54,480 bases of DNA. Source: Paulinella micropora. Its lineage: Eukaryota > Cercozoa > Imbricatea > Euglyphida. The notes beneath the pieces were generated by a model, which saw nothing but the letters and a program-made list of their open reading frames with translations, made no database searches and was not told the DNA's origin. The stretch spans positions 1,087,503-1,141,982 of the forward strand of contig BJOX01000050.1 of assembly GCA_009731375.1 (NCBI GenBank), written 5' to 3'. This document shows positions 1 to 8,333 of the stretch, one piece after another. Each line of letters starts with the position of its first letter. Within the stretch, counting starts at the first letter, position 1. The translations under genes were made by a program, and so were the position numbers.

Positions 1-241
1 CCTCTACTTCATTATTTTCAATACTTAATCGTCGCAACATCTCATTAACCACCTCTAGTTTTACTATGTCTGGCTGTTTCTTTTCAACGAGACGAGAAAT
101 TTCTTTGTCTATTTTAGAAATTCTTTCCTCAGAATTTATTTTATATCTGATAAGTCTATCCTTGCTTAGTCTTTGAATTTCTAGGAATTCAAGCCAATCA
201 TCTCTAGTCTTGTTTTCTCTGGGAATTATGTCTTCCGACAT
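1..241 (-). CDS. N-terminal part of a coiled-coil viral protein (left-end paralogue)
   Basis: The reading frame starts at the ATG complementary to 239-241 and runs off the window. About 80 residues are visible. They are highly charged and align along their whole length with the protein at 18199-18726: both share the blocks KDRL, EERISK, ISRLVEKKQPDIVKL and IENNEV. The Lys/Glu-rich heptad-like composition suggests a coiled coil; no catalytic domain is seen. The gene sits in mirror orientation to its paralogue and has the same upstream hairpins, so it appears to lie in the left copy of a diverged terminal inverted repeat. Function is unknown. The coding call is firm because protein similarity is better kept than the surrounding DNA. 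Confidence 0.75.
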   Translation of the reverse strand, partial: MSEDIIPRENKTRDDWLEFLEIQRLSKDRLIRYKINSEERISKIDKEISRLVEKKQPDIVKLEVVNEMLRRLSIENNEVE

Positions 242-263
242 AATAGACTAGGTCTGCGGCGTG

Positions 264-289
264 GCGGCAGAAAAGCGAAATTCTGCCGC
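264..289. promoter_or_regulatory. Conserved hairpin upstream of the left coiled-coil gene
   Basis: GCGGCAG at 264-270 pairs with CTGCCGC at 283-289 around a 12-nt loop containing GCGAAATT. The same loop with a different but still fully paired stem occurs at 18155-18184, upstream of the paralogous gene. Paired stem changes with a conserved loop indicate selection on structure, in DNA or RNA. Confidence 0.55.
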
Positions 290-432
290 GACCTCTGCGG
301 CGCGGTGGATGGAAGTCGTCCAAAGTGCCGCATGGTGATATTCACGGAAATAGAATTTCTAGAATATCTCAAATGTATTTGAGATTGGCGGTAATACTTC
401 AAATACCATTTTTCCTGTATCACTGGTGGGTC

Positions 433-520
433 TGTGGGAGGGAAGACTAACGGGTTCGAGACATTGATTGAAATTTTAGGTTGCGGGTTCAATTCCAAAG
501 GATGTTTTCCCTAGCCCACA
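433..520 (+). ncRNA. tRNA-like hairpin element, copy 1
   Basis: TGTGGG (433-438) pairs with CCCACA (515-520); after a two-base bulge, AGGGAA (439-444) pairs with TTCCCT (507-512), then GAC (445-447) with GTT (504-506). The enclosed core contains GGTTCAATTCC, a full match to the tRNA B-box / T-loop consensus GGTTCRANNCC, preceded by ATTGAAATTTT and GGTTGCG. The core is shared with the minus-strand copy at 17923-18005 although the stem sequence is different. A normal cloverleaf with a U33-type anticodon loop cannot be drawn, so this is tRNA-like rather than a called tRNA. Confidence 0.45.
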
Positions 521-589
521 AATCCATTTTTGTATTTTTTCGTCCATATCAAAATACTTCAAATACTTTCTTTTTCAATAAATTGTTGA

Positions 590-686
590 GGATATCGCGT
601 AAACACTAAATGGTTAGTAAGCGTGCCGTGAAAAAAATTGGTCGCCAGTTCAAGTCTGGTAAATGATTTAGTGTTTACGAGTATCC
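590..686 (+). ncRNA. tRNA-like hairpin element, copy 2
   Basis: CGTAAACACTAAAT (598-611) pairs perfectly with ATTTAGTGTTTACG (666-679), and GGATA (590-594) pairs with TATCC (682-686) beyond a small internal loop. The core holds a T-arm-like unit, GCCAG TTCAAGT CTGGT, plus TGAAAAAAATTGGTCGC, which resembles the core of copies 1 and 3. The element lies about 130 bases upstream of the recombinase gene. It is either a structured RNA or a cis-acting DNA structure. Confidence 0.4.
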
Positions 687-763
687 GCATTTTTTTTGCC
701 ATAATGATTTTTTTTTTTGATGAATATAAGAGCAGTGGGAGTGATAATACCTTCTCCTGTTGC

Positions 764-772
764 TGTCCAACC
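764..772 (+). promoter_or_regulatory. TGTCCAACC motif upstream of the recombinase gene
   Basis: This is an isolated copy of the nonamer that recurs at 19544-19665 and in both arms of the terminal palindrome. It lies 47 bases before the recombinase start codon. A shared binding site for the recombinase or for a replication protein is possible, but this is inference. Confidence 0.35.
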
Positions 773-818
773 TTATTTTTGAGTTAGAAAAAAATAGACT
801 TGTCTTATATACACTACA

Positions 819-2141
819 ATGTGGAGCGAAGATGACAAGAAGTTTGTTAGGCAGTTAAGAGTTGCTACAACTGAAAGTAAAATTTATGAGGTCGTGTCCA
901 ACTTCTACGATAGCGAATTAAAACCAAGTATAGCCTTTCATAATGCTATTATATCTTTATTTAGCACGCCAACGAGTGATGAAGAGGTGCTTGAGGCACT
1001 AAAGGTAATATATCCAAAATATGCTATCGTGTATCCAAATTTGAATAGTAGAAGGCAAAGACTTTCTGAGGTGAGAAAAAAAGCAATAGAGCCCAACCAA
1101 AGTGAAAAAGTATATGAAATGAGCAAACTGGATAAGTATTTTAATCTAAATGAAGACGAGCGGATTGATATCGTTGAGGGATATAAGAAAGATGTCAAAG
1201 CCAAAAATGAACAAAAAATACAGATTGATGTCCGTGATGTAATGGCTAAAATGAATGATATGATATTAAGTAATGACCCTTATCTTAAACTGCTTGCTTT
1301 GATGATAGCAATTGGAGCAAGGCCTGTGGAAATATTTGACAAAAACACATATGAATTAATACCAGATAAACCGAGTTGGTTGCGAGTGAATAACCTAGCA
1401 AAAAAGAGAGAAGGACAAAAAAAGAATTGGACTGAGAGGCCTGTTGTCCTTTTTACTCCCCAGTTTGTAATAGAACAAGTAAATTCAATACGAAACCATT
1501 TCAAAAAGAAAAAAGCAGTTATCATTAACAGCGAAGGTGTGCTTGATAAACAAAAGAATAATGAACTAAACAAAAGGATTATCAAAATCTTCCCTTGGCT
1601 ATCGGAATACACACAGAAGAGCAGTATGTTGCGAAAACTATATGCTAGTTTGTCGTATAGTAATTTCGCCAATCCGAAATTAGAGAATTTTAACACGTGG
1701 GTTTCAAATGTGTTGGGGCACGGCGATATGCTCACTTCATTTAGTTATAGTTGGGTTAATGTGGCCGACCCTGAAGAAATTAAGGCAGAAGGGATTAAAA
1801 CAGAATTAGAGGAGTTGAGACGCAAAATAGATTTATATTTGAATTTAAATAATACTAATGAAATTAAAAGCGAAAACGGAGACGAAGAATGTAAATATCA
1901 ACCATTAGGTAAAAGCGCTAGCAGAGAGGATAAGTATAAATTGCTTGAGCAGATTTACAATGATAACCCGAATATTACAAATACTAAACTACGAAAATTA
2001 AGCGGGATTGGAGCCGTTATTGTCAATACTTTTATTAAAGAGAAGAGGGGCGAAGCGACGAAGAGCGAAGCGAAAAAAGAAGAGGAAACAAAAGCACCAT
2101 TAAGAAGAAGCACGAGAATTAAAAAGAAGGCTAATACTTAA
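819..2141 (+). CDS. Telomere-resolvase-like tyrosine recombinase
   Basis: This 440-residue protein carries the catalytic set of tyrosine recombinases: Arg168 in IGARPVEIF, a Lys-rich beta-hairpin segment near residues 195-202, Arg272 in MLRKLYASLSYS, His301 in VLGHGD, and Tyr310 in SFSYSW. His and Tyr are nine residues apart as in the family. The usual H-x-x-R box is S-x-x-R, and the LR-x-x-YA plus LGH...SY pattern resembles protelomerases such as TelK and TelN (family knowledge) more than phage integrases. Residues 370-410 look like a small helix-turn-helix domain, followed by a basic tail. The likely role is cutting and rejoining replicated viral ends or integration. The palindrome at 19868-20273 fits the first role. 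The 3' end overlaps the convergent gene at 2131-2403 by 11 bases. Confidence 0.65.
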   Translation: MWSEDDKKFVRQLRVATTESKIYEVVSNFYDSELKPSIAFHNAIISLFSTPTSDEEVLEALKVIYPKYAIVYPNLNSRRQRLSEVRKKAIEPNQSEKVYEMSKLDKYFNLNEDERIDIVEGYKKDVKAKNEQKIQIDVRDVMAKMNDMILSNDPYLKLLALMIAIGARPVEIFDKNTYELIPDKPSWLRVNNLAKKREGQKKNWTERPVVLFTPQFVIEQVNSIRNHFKKKKAVIINSEGVLDKQKNNELNKRIIKIFPWLSEYTQKSSMLRKLYASLSYSNFANPKLENFNTWVSNVLGHGDMLTSFSYSWVNVADPEEIKAEGIKTELEELRRKIDLYLNLNNTNEIKSENGDEECKYQPLGKSASREDKYKLLEQIYNDNPNITNTKLRKLSGIGAVIVNTFIKEKRGEATKSEAKKEEETKAPLRRSTRIKKKANT

Positions 2142-2403
2142 CAACGATTAAAGGCGGTTCGCGATATCTTGCTCTGATGTTGGACTCTCTTCTATAGCAA
2201 TTAATGGAACAAATCGTGAAAAATTCAACACCATCTTCATTATCAATATCAACTGCTATGATAGGAGGATGAGATTGAAATGTGGGTGCCAGTCCGCATA
2301 TATCACAAGTCCCTTTGTTAATATTTTTTATATTTTCCAAATAGACAAAGGTTTTAATGTGGCCAACGATATCCGCGGGCAATTCTTTAATAATAACTGG
2401 CAT
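2131..2403 (-). CDS. Small hypothetical protein with cysteine pairs
   Basis: This 90-residue protein has C-x-x-C (CDIC, about residues 33-36) and a later C-x4-C pair (CSINC), so one zinc site is possible. Its N-terminus (LPADIVGHIKTFV) looks like the first helix of an F-box, but the match is too short to call. It is divergent from the structural gene at 2432, sharing a 28-base promoter region, and convergent with the recombinase gene. Function is unknown. Confidence 0.6.
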   Translation of the reverse strand: MPVIIKELPADIVGHIKTFVYLENIKNINKGTCDICGLAPTFQSHPPIIAVDIDNEDGVEFFTICSINCYRRESNIRARYREPPLIVVKY

Positions 2404-2416
2404 GTTTTATATTACA

Positions 2417-2428
2417 TATTATATAATA
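2417..2428. promoter_or_regulatory. Palindromic AT promoter-like motif TATTATATAATA
   Basis: The 12-mer is its own reverse complement and sits in the 28-base gap between two divergent genes, ending 3 bases before the ATG at 2432. The identical 12-mer lies upstream of the gene starting at 4756. Close variants abut the starts at 11469, 11687, 11970 and 16871. This suggests one promoter class for the element's genes. Confidence 0.5.
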
Positions 2429-2431
2429 AAA

Positions 2432-3664
2432 ATGAACCTTTTTGGTCAAAGCACGAGCACTCCATCGTCATCATCTACATCGTCATCATCTTCTTTATCA
2501 ATAGATAATATTAAAGATGCTTTACCAACAACGGCCTTCGGAGAGTTGAGAACGGCAACTCTATCGCCCGTATTACAAAATGTCTTCACTTATGGTATTA
2601 ATACTCGTTTCTTTGATAAAACAGAAACAAACGGCGGGGTGGTATCAACTGCTAATTCAATGGCGGTTTTAACGACATCGGCCTCGGGTAATTCAACCGC
2701 ACAGATTACGACTATAGAGAGAGCAAAATATAGAAGTGGCATGGGCTTGGTTGCTAGATTTTCCGCATTGTTTCCATCATCTACCACCGCGACTACCTTT
2801 AATTGCGATATCGGCATAGGCACACCAGCAGACAATTTATGTTTTAGACAATCAAACTCGGGAATGTCTGTTGTAAGAACGGCGGGGAGTGTTGAAAATG
2901 TGGTTAGTCAGTATGCTTGGAATGTTGATAAATGTGATAATACGGGAAACTTCCCCGCGATTGATTTTACCAAATTGAATGTGTTTGAAATAGTCGTCCA
3001 ATATCTGGGTAGCGGTCAGATTACATTTAAAATTGAAAATCCCCGCACTGGACGAATGGAAGTAATTCATGCGATTAAATACGCGAGCACTGCTACTACT
3101 CCATCATTAGATCAGGCGGCATTTGCTATTTATGCGAAGGCATATTCGTCAAGCCTTCAATCCGTTGTAATGAAAACGGCGAGTATGTTTTTGGCAGTTG
3201 AGGGGACTATTGACCGCACTATTGCTATAACCAATTCGTATGACAATGTCAAAACTATTGGAACGACGGAAACTTCTATATTTACCCTCCGCAACCGAGC
3301 CACATTTAATAGTAAGACGAATTACAATGTTATTTATTTTGAAAATTTGTGTGTGAGCAACACAAGTGATAAAATATGTATAGCAAAGATAACATTAAAT
3401 GCGACACTTGGAGGCACACCATCATACAGCAATTACGATACAAACACATCATTAGCCGAAGTAGATACAGCAGGAACTACCCGCACTGGCGGAAACATAG
3501 TATTAACATATATATTATCTGCAGGTGCTTCTATTTACATTGATTTGTCTCGCTATAACCTAAAAATTGGAACGGGTAAGACATTGACCGTGTCAGCATC
3601 TCTAGTGGCAGGAACAGGTGCGAGCATTTACGCTTCATTGAACTGGATTGAAGACCAGATTTAA
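2432..3664 (+). CDS. Putative virion surface protein, beta-rich
   Basis: The ATG at 2432 was chosen because it follows the AT promoter motif; the frame is open further upstream. The product is about 410 residues and begins with a Ser/Thr-rich linker (about residues 5-25). A segment containing FGELRTATLSPVLQ and YRSGMGLVARFSALF follows, then a Thr/Ser/Gly-rich beta-type body. From memory, the FGELR... segment resembles structural proteins of algal viruses and some phages. No transmembrane segment or enzyme motif is seen. It is likely an exposed capsid or attachment protein, but the exact role is unknown. Confidence 0.6.
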   Translation: MNLFGQSTSTPSSSSTSSSSSLSIDNIKDALPTTAFGELRTATLSPVLQNVFTYGINTRFFDKTETNGGVVSTANSMAVLTTSASGNSTAQITTIERAKYRSGMGLVARFSALFPSSTTATTFNCDIGIGTPADNLCFRQSNSGMSVVRTAGSVENVVSQYAWNVDKCDNTGNFPAIDFTKLNVFEIVVQYLGSGQITFKIENPRTGRMEVIHAIKYASTATTPSLDQAAFAIYAKAYSSSLQSVVMKTASMFLAVEGTIDRTIAITNSYDNVKTIGTTETSIFTLRNRATFNSKTNYNVIYFENLCVSNTSDKICIAKITLNATLGGTPSYSNYDTNTSLAEVDTAGTTRTGGNIVLTYILSAGASIYIDLSRYNLKIGTGKTLTVSASLVAGTGASIYASLNWIEDQI

Positions 3665-3684
3665 ACAAAAAAAAATACACACTT

Positions 3685-3912
3685 TCAAAAATACAGGCTT
3701 TCAAACTTTTTTTCTATCTCTACTGCTAGATTGTTAATATTTGTTTTTTTTGTCATTTCCTCAACAATTGGTGCATGGTATTTCCTTAAATACCGATAAA
3801 ACTGATCCATATTAGTCCCGCACGGGATTATATCTTTTTTTTGTTTCAAACGGCACTCGTTGATAGCCGTTATCAACTTAAACAATTTATCTATATTGTC
3901 CAAAAATATCAT
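3685..3912 (-). CDS. Small hypothetical protein
   Basis: This 75-residue protein is mostly helical in composition (DNIDKLFKLITAINECRL near the N-terminus, ending VEIEKKFESLYF). It lies in the short gap between two structural genes, in the same orientation as the capsid cluster. The start follows an AT-rich TATATAATAAGG stretch. I do not recognise it. Confidence 0.5.
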   Translation of the reverse strand: MIFLDNIDKLFKLITAINECRLKQKKDIIPCGTNMDQFYRYLRKYHAPIVEEMTKKTNINNLAVEIEKKFESLYF

Positions 3913-3958
3913 ATATAATAAGGGAAATTATAGTCCAAATGTAAATAAACCGATAGGA

Positions 3959-4756
3959 TTAAGCATGATAGACTTTGAGAAGAATTGAAACTTCAAAATT
4001 GACAGGACATTCAAGCACTTCACCGCCCGCATTTCTAATTACAATATCAATAGACCTTAAACTTTTTGTTGTATTAAATGGCACATAATCGGCGACATCA
4101 TTAGAACTCTCAAAGTAGCACTGGACTCCATACGGCTTATCTAAATTACATTTACCGACCACAGAGAAATTACCATTTGCTTCAACTAAACCAGACTGAT
4201 TTAAAGCACGGCTATGGACATAAACGGCCGTTTCACCGATTAGATTGACTATAGATTGCATGGTGCTACTCGCCGCCGCCGAGATATCGGCAGTTAATCC
4301 TATCTTATCGCTAATCGTGCTGTTATCGTAATCAAAAGCATATGTATCACCAGTGAAAGCAAAATTCAATTTATTAACGGAGTTCAAAGTTATAACTACG
4401 GAGTTAGGGGTAATTGCTGAATTAATCGCAGTTTGAAGAGCGGTAATAAATGTATCAATGGTGTATTGATTTGCTGTTACGATTGCCGTTTTTGTAGCCG
4501 ATCCAGTTGTTTTAATCAATGTGAGAGTGTTGGCATAACTCGGTATGTTTGGGAAAACATTTGGGATAGAGATACTTTTAACGACATAAGCACTGATTAT
4601 ATCAATATTACGACCAGTTGCTGGTAAATCAACGACGAAACGGCCATTGTGAGTAGAAGCGGATTTGGATTCTGTTTTATCGCTTGAGGAGACACGAAGG
4701 AGGAAATTTTTTTTTGTTCGCTTTTCGTCTTCAAGATTGGAGATAGTAAAAGACAT
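3959..4756 (-). CDS. Putative minor capsid (penton-like) protein
   Basis: The ATG at 4756 is preferred over an upstream in-frame start because it lies directly behind the TATTATATAATA motif. The 265-residue product starts MSFTISNLEDEK and is rich in beta-type sequence. NGRFVVDLP near residue 40 and FEVSILLKVYHA at the C-terminus resemble single jelly-roll penton proteins of Polinton-like viruses, which are commonly encoded next to the major capsid gene. The major capsid gene ends 37 bases upstream of this start. No catalytic motif is present. The role is inferred from position and composition. Confidence 0.55.
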   Translation of the reverse strand: MSFTISNLEDEKRTKKNFLLRVSSSDKTESKSASTHNGRFVVDLPATGRNIDIISAYVVKSISIPNVFPNIPSYANTLTLIKTTGSATKTAIVTANQYTIDTFITALQTAINSAITPNSVVITLNSVNKLNFAFTGDTYAFDYDNSTISDKIGLTADISAAASSTMQSIVNLIGETAVYVHSRALNQSGLVEANGNFSVVGKCNLDKPYGVQCYFESSNDVADYVPFNTTKSLRSIDIVIRNAGGEVLECPVNFEVSILLKVYHA

Positions 4757-4761
4757 TGCTA

Positions 4762-4773
4762 TATTATATAATA
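4762..4773 (-). promoter_or_regulatory. Palindromic AT promoter-like motif TATTATATAATA
   Basis: Identical to the 12-mer at 2417-2428, it ends 5 bases before the start of the putative minor capsid gene. An exact repeat of this length in front of two structural genes supports a shared promoter class. Confidence 0.45.
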
Positions 4774-4793
4774 TTTTAATTTTTAATTTTTTT

Positions 4794-6227
4794 TTATTGT
4801 CTGACCACACAGCGAGACGGATAGATAGCCGCGACTTTAACATATTTCAACCAAGCAGTGATGGTGCGATTTTCATCATAAGTGGATGCATAACGAAGAG
4901 TGACTTCCGCAGTTCGTGAGTTATTAACCGCAATACCAGATGCTCCAATATGTGGCGACTGATTGAGTGTCTGGATAATGGTAGCAAATCCTGAGTTAGA
5001 TGTAAGTCCTGTTTTATCTGAAGTAGAATAATAACTACGAAAGTTTTCAAGAGAAACAGACGAAGACATGTAAGCATCACGAATACCCATAGTCGCTTGG
5101 AGATTATTAATATACAATTCGGCACATCCTCGTCGAACGGCGTCCAGAGTATCAGCAACTCCAAGTTCCATCTTTTGTTGCGGGGCATACCAATCACCAA
5201 TACGGCATTGATATTGTCTGTAAGGCATTTGAGCAGTTCCCAAGTTGTCAATATTAGCATTTTCGGTGAGCACATTCTGAGTTACGATATACAAGCACTG
5301 AGCACGAGCAACGGCTTTATTCACTTGGAGATTAAAATCATCGGAGACCCCCGGATTTGCCTTTTGATTGTAATATGTTTCATAAGTGTATGGGAGCCCA
5401 TCCTTGCTCCCCATCTGCTCCATAACATTTCTCTGGACGGAGGGAGCAAGAGAGAATGTCTCCAACATTACAACTGGGTTGTTAATGGTGTATTTCAAAC
5501 TAGTAGTAGTAAATACACTAGGAATAGAAGAAGTTTTCCCATCACCACTCCCAATAATAGTCAATGCTTCATTCACTGGTGCAAATGTCAAACGAAGTCT
5601 CATACCACTAATCAAAGAAGGAGGAATGAGAGTTTCTTCATTAAACACTCCCGAGAAGTAATGAAGAGGAATACAAACCCTCAATAAATTACCAGTCGCA
5701 ACACTACCAGCAGTGGGGACATTAAGTGCAAAATCAGTAACCGAAGTGTCGGTAACATTAGCATTAACACTGAGTGGTTCTCGTTGTCCCGCCATCTGTG
5801 CCTGTCGGCGGTAATCAAAAGGATAATGCCAAGGGAGAATATTTCGCACCATCTTGTTCAAATCTTCAATTCGTTCAAGTTCGCTACCATCCTTGCTTTC
5901 TAGCAAAAATCTTTCAAAAATAGCGGTAGCGGGAGTGTTTTGGAAACCAAGAGCACAAGCAACATTATCTTTTCCATCAGTGGCCACCAATCCTTCGGCC
6001 ATAATGTCAAATGACAAATAGCAATTCTTTCCATAAACAAAATCAGTGCTCGCCTGTAATGTAAAAATCATTTCAGTTCCAGAATCACTGGCATACTTTT
6101 GCTGATCGGCGAAGTTCTTCTTAAAGATACTTCCCTGTTCAGTGAGTGCCAGACTTGCTGGCAACTCATATCTGAGGTTGTTGAGTGTCATCAACTCCTC
6201 AGTAACTTCAATCTCCTTTCTTTCCAT
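4794..6227 (-). CDS. MCP: Major capsid protein, double jelly-roll type
   Basis: The 477-residue length suits the double jelly-roll capsid proteins of Polinton-like viruses. Typical features are an extended N-terminus, FTLQASTDFVYGKNCYLSFDI near residue 60, the first-barrel segment LRVCIPLHYFSGVFN near residue 185, and GMRLRLTFAPV near residue 210. The C-terminus is a beta segment, LKYVKVAAIYPSRCVV. It is followed by the putative minor capsid gene and shares its orientation with the ATPase, the classic morphogenetic cluster. The assignment is by family pattern, not by alignment. No breaks are seen, so the gene looks intact. Confidence 0.75.
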   Translation of the reverse strand: MERKEIEVTEELMTLNNLRYELPASLALTEQGSIFKKNFADQQKYASDSGTEMIFTLQASTDFVYGKNCYLSFDIMAEGLVATDGKDNVACALGFQNTPATAIFERFLLESKDGSELERIEDLNKMVRNILPWHYPFDYRRQAQMAGQREPLSVNANVTDTSVTDFALNVPTAGSVATGNLLRVCIPLHYFSGVFNEETLIPPSLISGMRLRLTFAPVNEALTIIGSGDGKTSSIPSVFTTTSLKYTINNPVVMLETFSLAPSVQRNVMEQMGSKDGLPYTYETYYNQKANPGVSDDFNLQVNKAVARAQCLYIVTQNVLTENANIDNLGTAQMPYRQYQCRIGDWYAPQQKMELGVADTLDAVRRGCAELYINNLQATMGIRDAYMSSSVSLENFRSYYSTSDKTGLTSNSGFATIIQTLNQSPHIGASGIAVNNSRTAEVTLRYASTYDENRTITAWLKYVKVAAIYPSRCVVRQ

Positions 6228-6306
6228 TTTTTTGTGTGGTTGTGGGATTGTAAATTCGCAATACTACTATACTAAAAAAATAATAATAGAAATTAAAAAT
6301 AATTAT

Positions 6307-6705
6307 TTATTCACCTGAAACGGATTGTTTAATAAAATCAACTGATTTTTGTATGTTGTCAAGTCTTGTGTCTTGTGGTGAAGTCAATTGAAACTCACTT
6401 GCCTCAGCATTCTCAACTGCTTTCTTTAAATAAGCCAAACTGCTAACAGCAGTGTCCAAATCAACAACATCCGCATTTTCTTTTTTATCAGAAATGTCTG
6501 TTAATGTGTTTTGAAGAGTGCTCTTCTCATACGGGACAAGGTCGCCAAACTCGGTCAATGGTTGATTAACTAACGGGGCACCATTGCTACTCCACAATTC
6601 AAACTGGTTTAGTTGAAACCCATCACTTTTTGGTCGGTTTGCTTCGTTAAGTTTGTTGATAAAGCCAATCGGCAAACGATGTAAAGCACTTGAGTTTTTA
6701 ATCAT
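6307..6705 (-). CDS. Hypothetical virion-cluster protein
   Basis: The start at 6705 (MIKNSSALHRL) is chosen because the longer frame begins in an AT-rich promoter-like stretch coding for an implausible hydrophobic leader. The 132-residue product has a polar N-terminal half (FELWSSNGAPLVNQPL) and a helical C-terminal half. It lies between the major capsid gene and a Pro/Lys-rich gene in one orientation and may be a small structural or scaffolding protein. I do not recognise a family. Confidence 0.5.
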   Translation of the reverse strand: MIKNSSALHRLPIGFINKLNEANRPKSDGFQLNQFELWSSNGAPLVNQPLTEFGDLVPYEKSTLQNTLTDISDKKENADVVDLDTAVSSLAYLKKAVENAEASEFQLTSPQDTRLDNIQKSVDFIKQSVSGE

Positions 6706-6749
6706 TATAAAAATGCGAATATATAAATATCCACATAAAATATATTTTA

Positions 6750-7331
6750 TCAATTACCATTAATTATTTTTTTCATAATCTGTAAATTCTGGTGTGTAAT
6801 TCTTTCCTCTTTCATTTTCTTTAAATCCGCTATGGCTTGATTTACATCAATGTCATTAGTTTCAGTAACCTCCTTAGGTGGTGGCGGAGTTTCCTTAGAA
6901 GCATCCTCCATTGCTTCTATCTTACTTGCGGGTGTTGTGGTAGTGTGTTTCGGCACAGCAATAGGAGTGGGATTGAAAGATTTGGGTAAAGATTGTTCAA
7001 TCTTAAGTGCTGGAGACATCTCAATAGGTTTGGCATTTGGTTTAGGCAATGAAGTTTTTGCCGTTTCTATGTCTGGTATTTTTCTTTTTAATGCTTCATC
7101 TGGCATTTGGTCTAGTTGCTGTTCATTGGTCTTACTTCCTGATTTGCTTACCTTTGGTTTTAATTGACACTTAATCTTGCCACTCTTAATATCCGCTTCT
7201 ATCGTCTTTACTGCTAAGTATTCGGGCGATCCCTTACGAATTGTTACGAATTTTCCTTGCGCATTTTGTTTATGCCAAAGTGCGATTGCCTGATGATAGC
7301 AAGTCTTGTATAATTTAGGTGTTTCCGTCAT
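6750..7331 (-). CDS. Hypothetical protein with conserved N-terminal domain and disordered tail
   Basis: The start at 7331 (MTETPKLYKTC) is preferred over an upstream ATG. The first 50 residues contain WHKQNAQGKFVTIRKGSPEY, a pattern I associate with short proteins of eukaryotic DNA viruses in which a basic domain carries an R-K-G-[ST]-x-E-Y box. Residues 60-150 are Pro/Lys/Thr-rich and probably disordered, and the end is a short coiled coil. The gene lies immediately downstream of the ATPase gene in the same orientation. Function is unknown. Confidence 0.5.
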   Translation of the reverse strand: MTETPKLYKTCYHQAIALWHKQNAQGKFVTIRKGSPEYLAVKTIEADIKSGKIKCQLKPKVSKSGSKTNEQQLDQMPDEALKRKIPDIETAKTSLPKPNAKPIEMSPALKIEQSLPKSFNPTPIAVPKHTTTTPASKIEAMEDASKETPPPPKEVTETNDIDVNQAIADLKKMKEERITHQNLQIMKKIINGN

Positions 7332-7385
7332 GACATATATTATGGAGAAAAAAAAACCATTTAATTTAATTAGTTTATAAATTAG

Positions 7386-7409
7386 TTTGTGATTGAATTC
7401 AATCACAAA
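7386..7409. terminator. 24-nt perfect palindrome at the end of the ATPase gene
   Basis: TTTGTGATTGAA and its exact complement meet at an EcoRI-like GAATTC centre. The palindrome overlaps the ATPase stop codon. Mimiviruses use such hairpins as 3'-end signals (family knowledge); the same use here is inference. Confidence 0.45.
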
Positions 7410-8305
7410 TTGGTCATATCTCTATCCTTATTTAATCGTAATATAGTAGAGAAATTCTTTCTAAACTGGGTTGTTCTATCACTGGCAGTGTTGTTAATTG
7501 CTAGAAACGAATAAGGTTCTGCCGTAGCATACTTAACCATATTGTAAAATTCTTTTTTGGTGAGAAAAGGACTTTCATATTCATCTGCCAGTCTGTCAAG
7601 TTCGCTCCGCCTTACTCCATTAAAAATAATCATCCAATGGCAATTAATTCTTATTCTTCGCGGGAGTTGTGTATAACTCTGAGTTGCTACCCAGACTGAC
7701 ACCTTAGCATGTGTTGAAGCGAAAAACAACTCGGTAAGCACTTCTGATTTGAGAAAGGTTTTACTCTGTGCTATGTCATCCAATAACAATAATATCTTTG
7801 GTGCCTTCTTAAACCCTTTAGTTTTAATCAGTTCTTTTTGTTTAGTTAATATTTCGCGCATTAGTTCTGGGCGGTCTTCTTTGATTATGTCTTCTTTTTT
7901 TAACTTGAGAGTGTCCTCCAAAATCGGGCATGGACTTAAGCAAAAGACTACTATTCTATCATAAAATCCTTTCAACATGTTCTTTTTGGCGAGTAGATTA
8001 CAAATCATAACTGATTTACCCCCGCCAGTGCTGGCACATATAACCATAGTCCCCATTGCTGGCAATATTCCTTCTTTTTGAATAGGGAGCAATTCAACAC
8101 TATCTCTTTGTGTTTTAATTGGTTGTATTTCCAAGTCATTGTGAAATTTGGGCGGTTTTTTGCTATCTAACTCTGTTATTACTGGCCTGTCAATAGTAAA
8201 TTCCTCGTGTGCTTTTTCTATATTGGTTTTCTCCAAACTCTGCTTCAAAAGTGTTTTTCGTGGCAACTTGTTTGCTATTAATCCTCTACGTATAGACCTC
8301 GGCAT
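7403..8305 (-). CDS. Genome-packaging ATPase (A32/FtsK-HerA type)
   Basis: The 300-residue protein has a Walker A motif, ASTGGGKS, at residues 91-98, preceded by the hydrophobic strand TMVIC. Its Walker B motif is KILLLLDD with Asp176-Asp177. A sensor-like Gln follows in WVATQSY (about residue 208). This layout is that of viral packaging ATPases that drive DNA into double jelly-roll capsids. The N-terminal 60 residues are basic. It is in the same orientation as the capsid genes and is separated by 28 bases from the large virion protein gene upstream. All key residues are present. Confidence 0.85.
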   Translation of the reverse strand: MPRSIRRGLIANKLPRKTLLKQSLEKTNIEKAHEEFTIDRPVITELDSKKPPKFHNDLEIQPIKTQRDSVELLPIQKEGILPAMGTMVICASTGGGKSVMICNLLAKKNMLKGFYDRIVVFCLSPCPILEDTLKLKKEDIIKEDRPELMREILTKQKELIKTKGFKKAPKILLLLDDIAQSKTFLKSEVLTELFFASTHAKVSVWVATQSYTQLPRRIRINCHWMIIFNGVRRSELDRLADEYESPFLTKKEFYNMVKYATAEPYSFLAINNTASDRTTQFRKNFSTILRLNKDRDMTNL

Positions 8306-8333
8306 CTAATCTTATATTATAAGATATACTATA

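Larger units (their letters stand above)
1..520. repeat. Left copy of a diverged long inverted repeat (putative TIR of element 1)
   Basis: Read on the minus strand, this stretch aligns colinearly with 17923 to about 18480. Shared blocks, in order, are the tRNA-like hairpin core, AGGAAAAATGGTATTTGAAG, a TTCTATTTCCGTGAA block, CACCATGCG, CCTCTGCG, CAGAATTTCGCTTTT, and then the start of the coiled-coil gene. The copies are clearly diverged between blocks. Long terminal inverted repeats are usual for Polinton-like elements; calling this a TIR is inference because the left end lies outside the window. Confidence 0.6.

Noticed and set aside
226-498. 90-codon minus-strand frame
   Set aside because: It lies over the tRNA-like hairpin and the terminal-repeat hairpins; the true gene in this region starts at 241 in another frame.
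433-520. Ordinary tRNA gene
   Set aside because: Despite a perfect B-box, no 7-bp acceptor with a standard D-arm and a U33 anticodon loop can be drawn; the closing stem is about 15 bp.
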